56,551 nt of DNA from an uncultured Eubacteriales bacterium (GTDB lineage: Bacteria > Bacillota > Clostridia > Lachnospirales > Lachnospiraceae), in NCBI GenBank assembly GCA_900316115.1, contig ONBN01000046.1:1-56551 (forward strand), in the 5' to 3' direction. Shown here one piece after another: positions 54,993-56,551 of this stretch (within the stretch, counting starts at the first letter, position 1; every line of letters begins with the position of its first letter). The notes below the pieces were generated by a model that searched no databases, had not been told where the DNA came from, and saw only the letters and a program-made list of their open reading frames with translations. Made by a program: the position numbers and the translations under genes.

Positions 54993-55619
54993 ATGGGTAA
55001 ACTGGAATTAAATAAGAAAAAAAAGAAAAATGCATTATACACCACAGCCTTTGATCTTTTTACCACAAAGGGAATTGCAAAGACTACCATTTCAGATATC
55101 GTAGAAAGTGCAGGCGTTGCGAAAGGGACTTTCTATCTTTATTTTAAAGATAAATATGATATCCGCAACAAACTGATCTCACACAAAACCGGCGAGCTTT
55201 TTTATGATGCACATGAAGCCCTTCTTAAGGCGAATCTTACAGATTTTAACGACCAGATTCATTTTATTGTAGATTATATCCTTACACAGCTTGAAAAGGA
55301 TCATAACCTTCTTGTTTTTATTTCCAAAAATCTGGCATGGGGAATTTTCAAGGGTGCTTTTGAAGAAAAAGTAACAACAGAAACAGACGAAGATTATCAT
55401 TTTTACCAGTCTTTTCTTGATCTTCTGGCTCACAGTGGCAGGACATTCCAATCCCCGGAGCTTGTCCTTTTTACAATTATTGAGCTGGTAGGCTCTACCT
55501 GCTACAGCTGTATCCTGTATTCCCAGCCAGTTGCACTGGAGGAATACAAGCCATATCTTCACAATTCCATTGATGCACTTCTGGATACTTTTTCAGAAAA
55601 AGAGGAGGTCTGTCTATGA
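54993..55619 (+). CDS. TetR/AcrR-family transcriptional repressor
   Basis: A 208-residue regulator. The N-terminal helix-turn-helix (about residues 13-60) reads ALYTTAFDLFTTKGIAKTTI then VAKGTFYLYFKDKYDIRNKL, which is the standard TetR form; the rest is a helical ligand-binding domain of unknown specificity. ATG at 54993 with AGGAGG upstream. It is divergent from the heptad-repeat gene, and its stop overlaps the start of the nitroreductase gene (ATGA), so it probably controls both sides and itself. Confidence 0.93.
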   Translation: MGKLELNKKKKKNALYTTAFDLFTTKGIAKTTISDIVESAGVAKGTFYLYFKDKYDIRNKLISHKTGELFYDAHEALLKANLTDFNDQIHFIVDYILTQLEKDHNLLVFISKNLAWGIFKGAFEEKVTTETDEDYHFYQSFLDLLAHSGRTFQSPELVLFTIIELVGSTCYSCILYSQPVALEEYKPYLHNSIDALLDTFSEKEEVCL

Positions 55620-56331
55620 ATGCGATCATAAACGCTCTCTATGCCCGGAAATCTGTCCGGGTATTTACAGATCAGCCAGTTACACAGGAAATAAAGGAAC
55701 AGATCTTAAGCGCAGCACTGCAGGCTGCCAGCTTTTATATACGATCCTGGACATTACAGATCAGCAAAAGAAGGAACGGCTTGCAGATCTTTGCGATCAT
55801 CAGCCTTTTATTGCCAAAGCACCTGTAGTTCTGGTTTTCTGTGCAGACTGCCGCAAATGGCTGTCTTTTTATAAAGAGGCAGGACTCACCCCAAGAGATC
55901 CTGGCCCTGGTGATCTTTTCCTTGCTGTTGAAGATGCTCTCATCGCAGCCCAGAATGCTGTAACTGCTGCCCATAGTCTTGACCTTGGTTCCTGTTATAT
56001 TGGCGACATTATGGAAAATGCAGAAGATGTAAAGGCACTGCTTAACCTCCCGGAATATGTATATCCTGCATGCATGCTTGTCCTTGGTTATCCTACAGAT
56101 CAGCAGCAGTCCAGGCCAAAGCCAGACCGTTTTTCTCTTTCCCATATGGTATGCGAAAACGAATATCAGGATAAAACAGGGGCAGAAATTCAGGATATGT
56201 TCACAGGACATACCGGTGCCAAAGACTACCAGGACTGGATGCGTGCTTTTTGTGCCCGTAAATACGAATCCGATTTTTCCCGTGAAATGAACCGGTCTGC
56301 AAAAGTTTATCTTAGGGATTTCCTGGATTGA
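55616..56331 (+). pseudogene. Nitroreductase-family protein, frameshifted
   Basis: FMN-dependent nitroreductase-like oxidoreductase in two frames. The first frame (55616 to about 55728) gives MNAIINALYARKSVRVFTDQ and then QEIKEQILSAALQA; the second, from about 55720 to 56331, gives TAGCQLLYTILDITDQQKKE and continues normally to SAKVYLRDFLD with the family features (EDALIAAQNAVTAAHSLDLGS). The family pattern AALQAPTAGCQL is broken exactly where the frame changes. Loss of 13 bases between two copies of an 11-base direct repeat CACTGCAGGCT would explain it. An AGGAGG site precedes the ATG, which overlaps the tetR stop. A sequencing error cannot be excluded. Confidence 0.85.
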
Positions 56332-56367
56332 TTTTTCGCATGGTATAATACTCCATACCAATTTATG

Positions 56368-56456
56368 TTATCTTTTTCATTGTTGTTATCTTTTTCACTA
56401 TTATTACTTTTTTCATCGTTATTATCTTTTTCATCATTATTATTTTTTCATTATTA
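56368..56456. repeat. Five tandem copies of an 18-base T-rich repeat
   Basis: Units start at 56368, 56386, 56404, 56422 and 56440 (last one 17 bases), consensus TTATCTTTTTCATCATTA. On the minus strand one frame would encode a six-residue unit of the type D-N-N-D-E-K, but no gene with start and stop is visible around it. Confidence 0.85.
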
Positions 56457-56466
56457 TCCTAGATTA

Positions 56467-56549
56467 TTCACGGCGAAGCCGTGAAAGTGGCTGAAAGCCA
56501 CGTAGTTACTGTATTTTAATTGAATATTGCTTTTCACTTGATAGGTGAA
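56467..56549. repeat. Cluster of three hairpins, REP-like element (may continue beyond the window)
   Basis: Hairpin A TTCACGGC-GAA-GCCGTGAA (56467-56485), hairpin B GTGGCT-GAA-AGCCAC (56487-56501), both perfect with the same GAA loop and one base between them, and hairpin C TTCAC-TTGATAG-GTGAA (56533-56549). The compact pair looks like a repetitive extragenic palindrome or the end of a small mobile element; no transposase is in the window. Confidence 0.6.
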
Positions 56550-56551
56550 TA

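Noticed and set aside
55735-56361. 208-codon open frame on the minus strand opposite the nitroreductase gene
   Set aside because: It is a shadow of the coding frame on the plus strand, whose translation shows clear nitroreductase family features.

Overview
The window is chromosomal DNA of a low-to-mid GC, endospore-lineage Firmicute, most likely a member of the Lachnospiraceae (Blautia-like; the genus is inferred from memory of gene order and protein style, not from a search). The evidence is a full set of sporulation genes (spo0A, spoIVB, spoIIM, spoVB, the eight-gene spoIIIA cluster), the classical Firmicute block nusB-xseA-xseB-ispA-dxs-tlyA-nadK-argR-recN-spoIVB-spo0A, strong AGGAGG ribosome sites and Bacillus-type sigma-A promoters and LexA box.

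Left end (1-9.2 kb): a type 1 BREX phage-defence operon on the minus strand, in the order small XRE regulator, brxA, brxB, brxC, pglX; the window cuts pglX near its C-terminus, so pglZ and brxL are expected to lie beyond position 1. A 570-base gap follows with a promoter, three copies of a 9-mer, a run of nine G and a frameshifted gene scrap. 9.2-12.4 kb: gap-pgk-tpiA glycolytic operon with an intrinsic terminator between gap and pgk. 12.6-21.1 kb: a PHP-type histidinol phosphatase with a repeat-bearing leader, a P-type ATPase, the iscR-nifS-nifU iron-sulfur operon, spoVB and a DAHP synthase. 21.1-30.2 kb (minus strand): xerD, spoIIM, rny, recX, recA, glgA, spo0A, spoIVB. 30.2-40.8 kb: recN down to prfC, nearly all minus strand and tightly packed. 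40.9-45.6 kb: the spoIIIA operon. 45.6-51.5 kb: UvrD-like helicase, gltX, a divergent sirtuin, acpP and an FtsW/SpoVE-family gene. 51.6-56.3 kb: a 1013-residue secreted heptad-repeat protein, divergent from a TetR regulator and a broken nitroreductase gene; the right edge carries 18-base tandem repeats and a cluster of small hairpins resembling a REP-type element.

The most notable observations are signs of decay in the spoIIIA operon and of finely organised regulation elsewhere. spoIIIAH has lost its middle: the reading frame stops early, and the recognisable C-terminal end of the protein continues in another frame, as expected from an out-of-frame internal deletion. spoIIIAA has no ATG, GTG or TTG at the position where its conserved N-terminus begins; an ATA sits at the right distance from a Shine-Dalgarno sequence. 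Together these suggest impaired sporulation in this strain, unless they are assembly errors. A third gene, the nitroreductase, carries a frameshift that a 13-base loss between short direct repeats would explain. In the heptad-repeat/tetR intergenic region three TGAC-N5-GTCA palindromes sit on or just downstream of two good divergent promoters, a clear candidate for a self-contained TetR-controlled envelope system.
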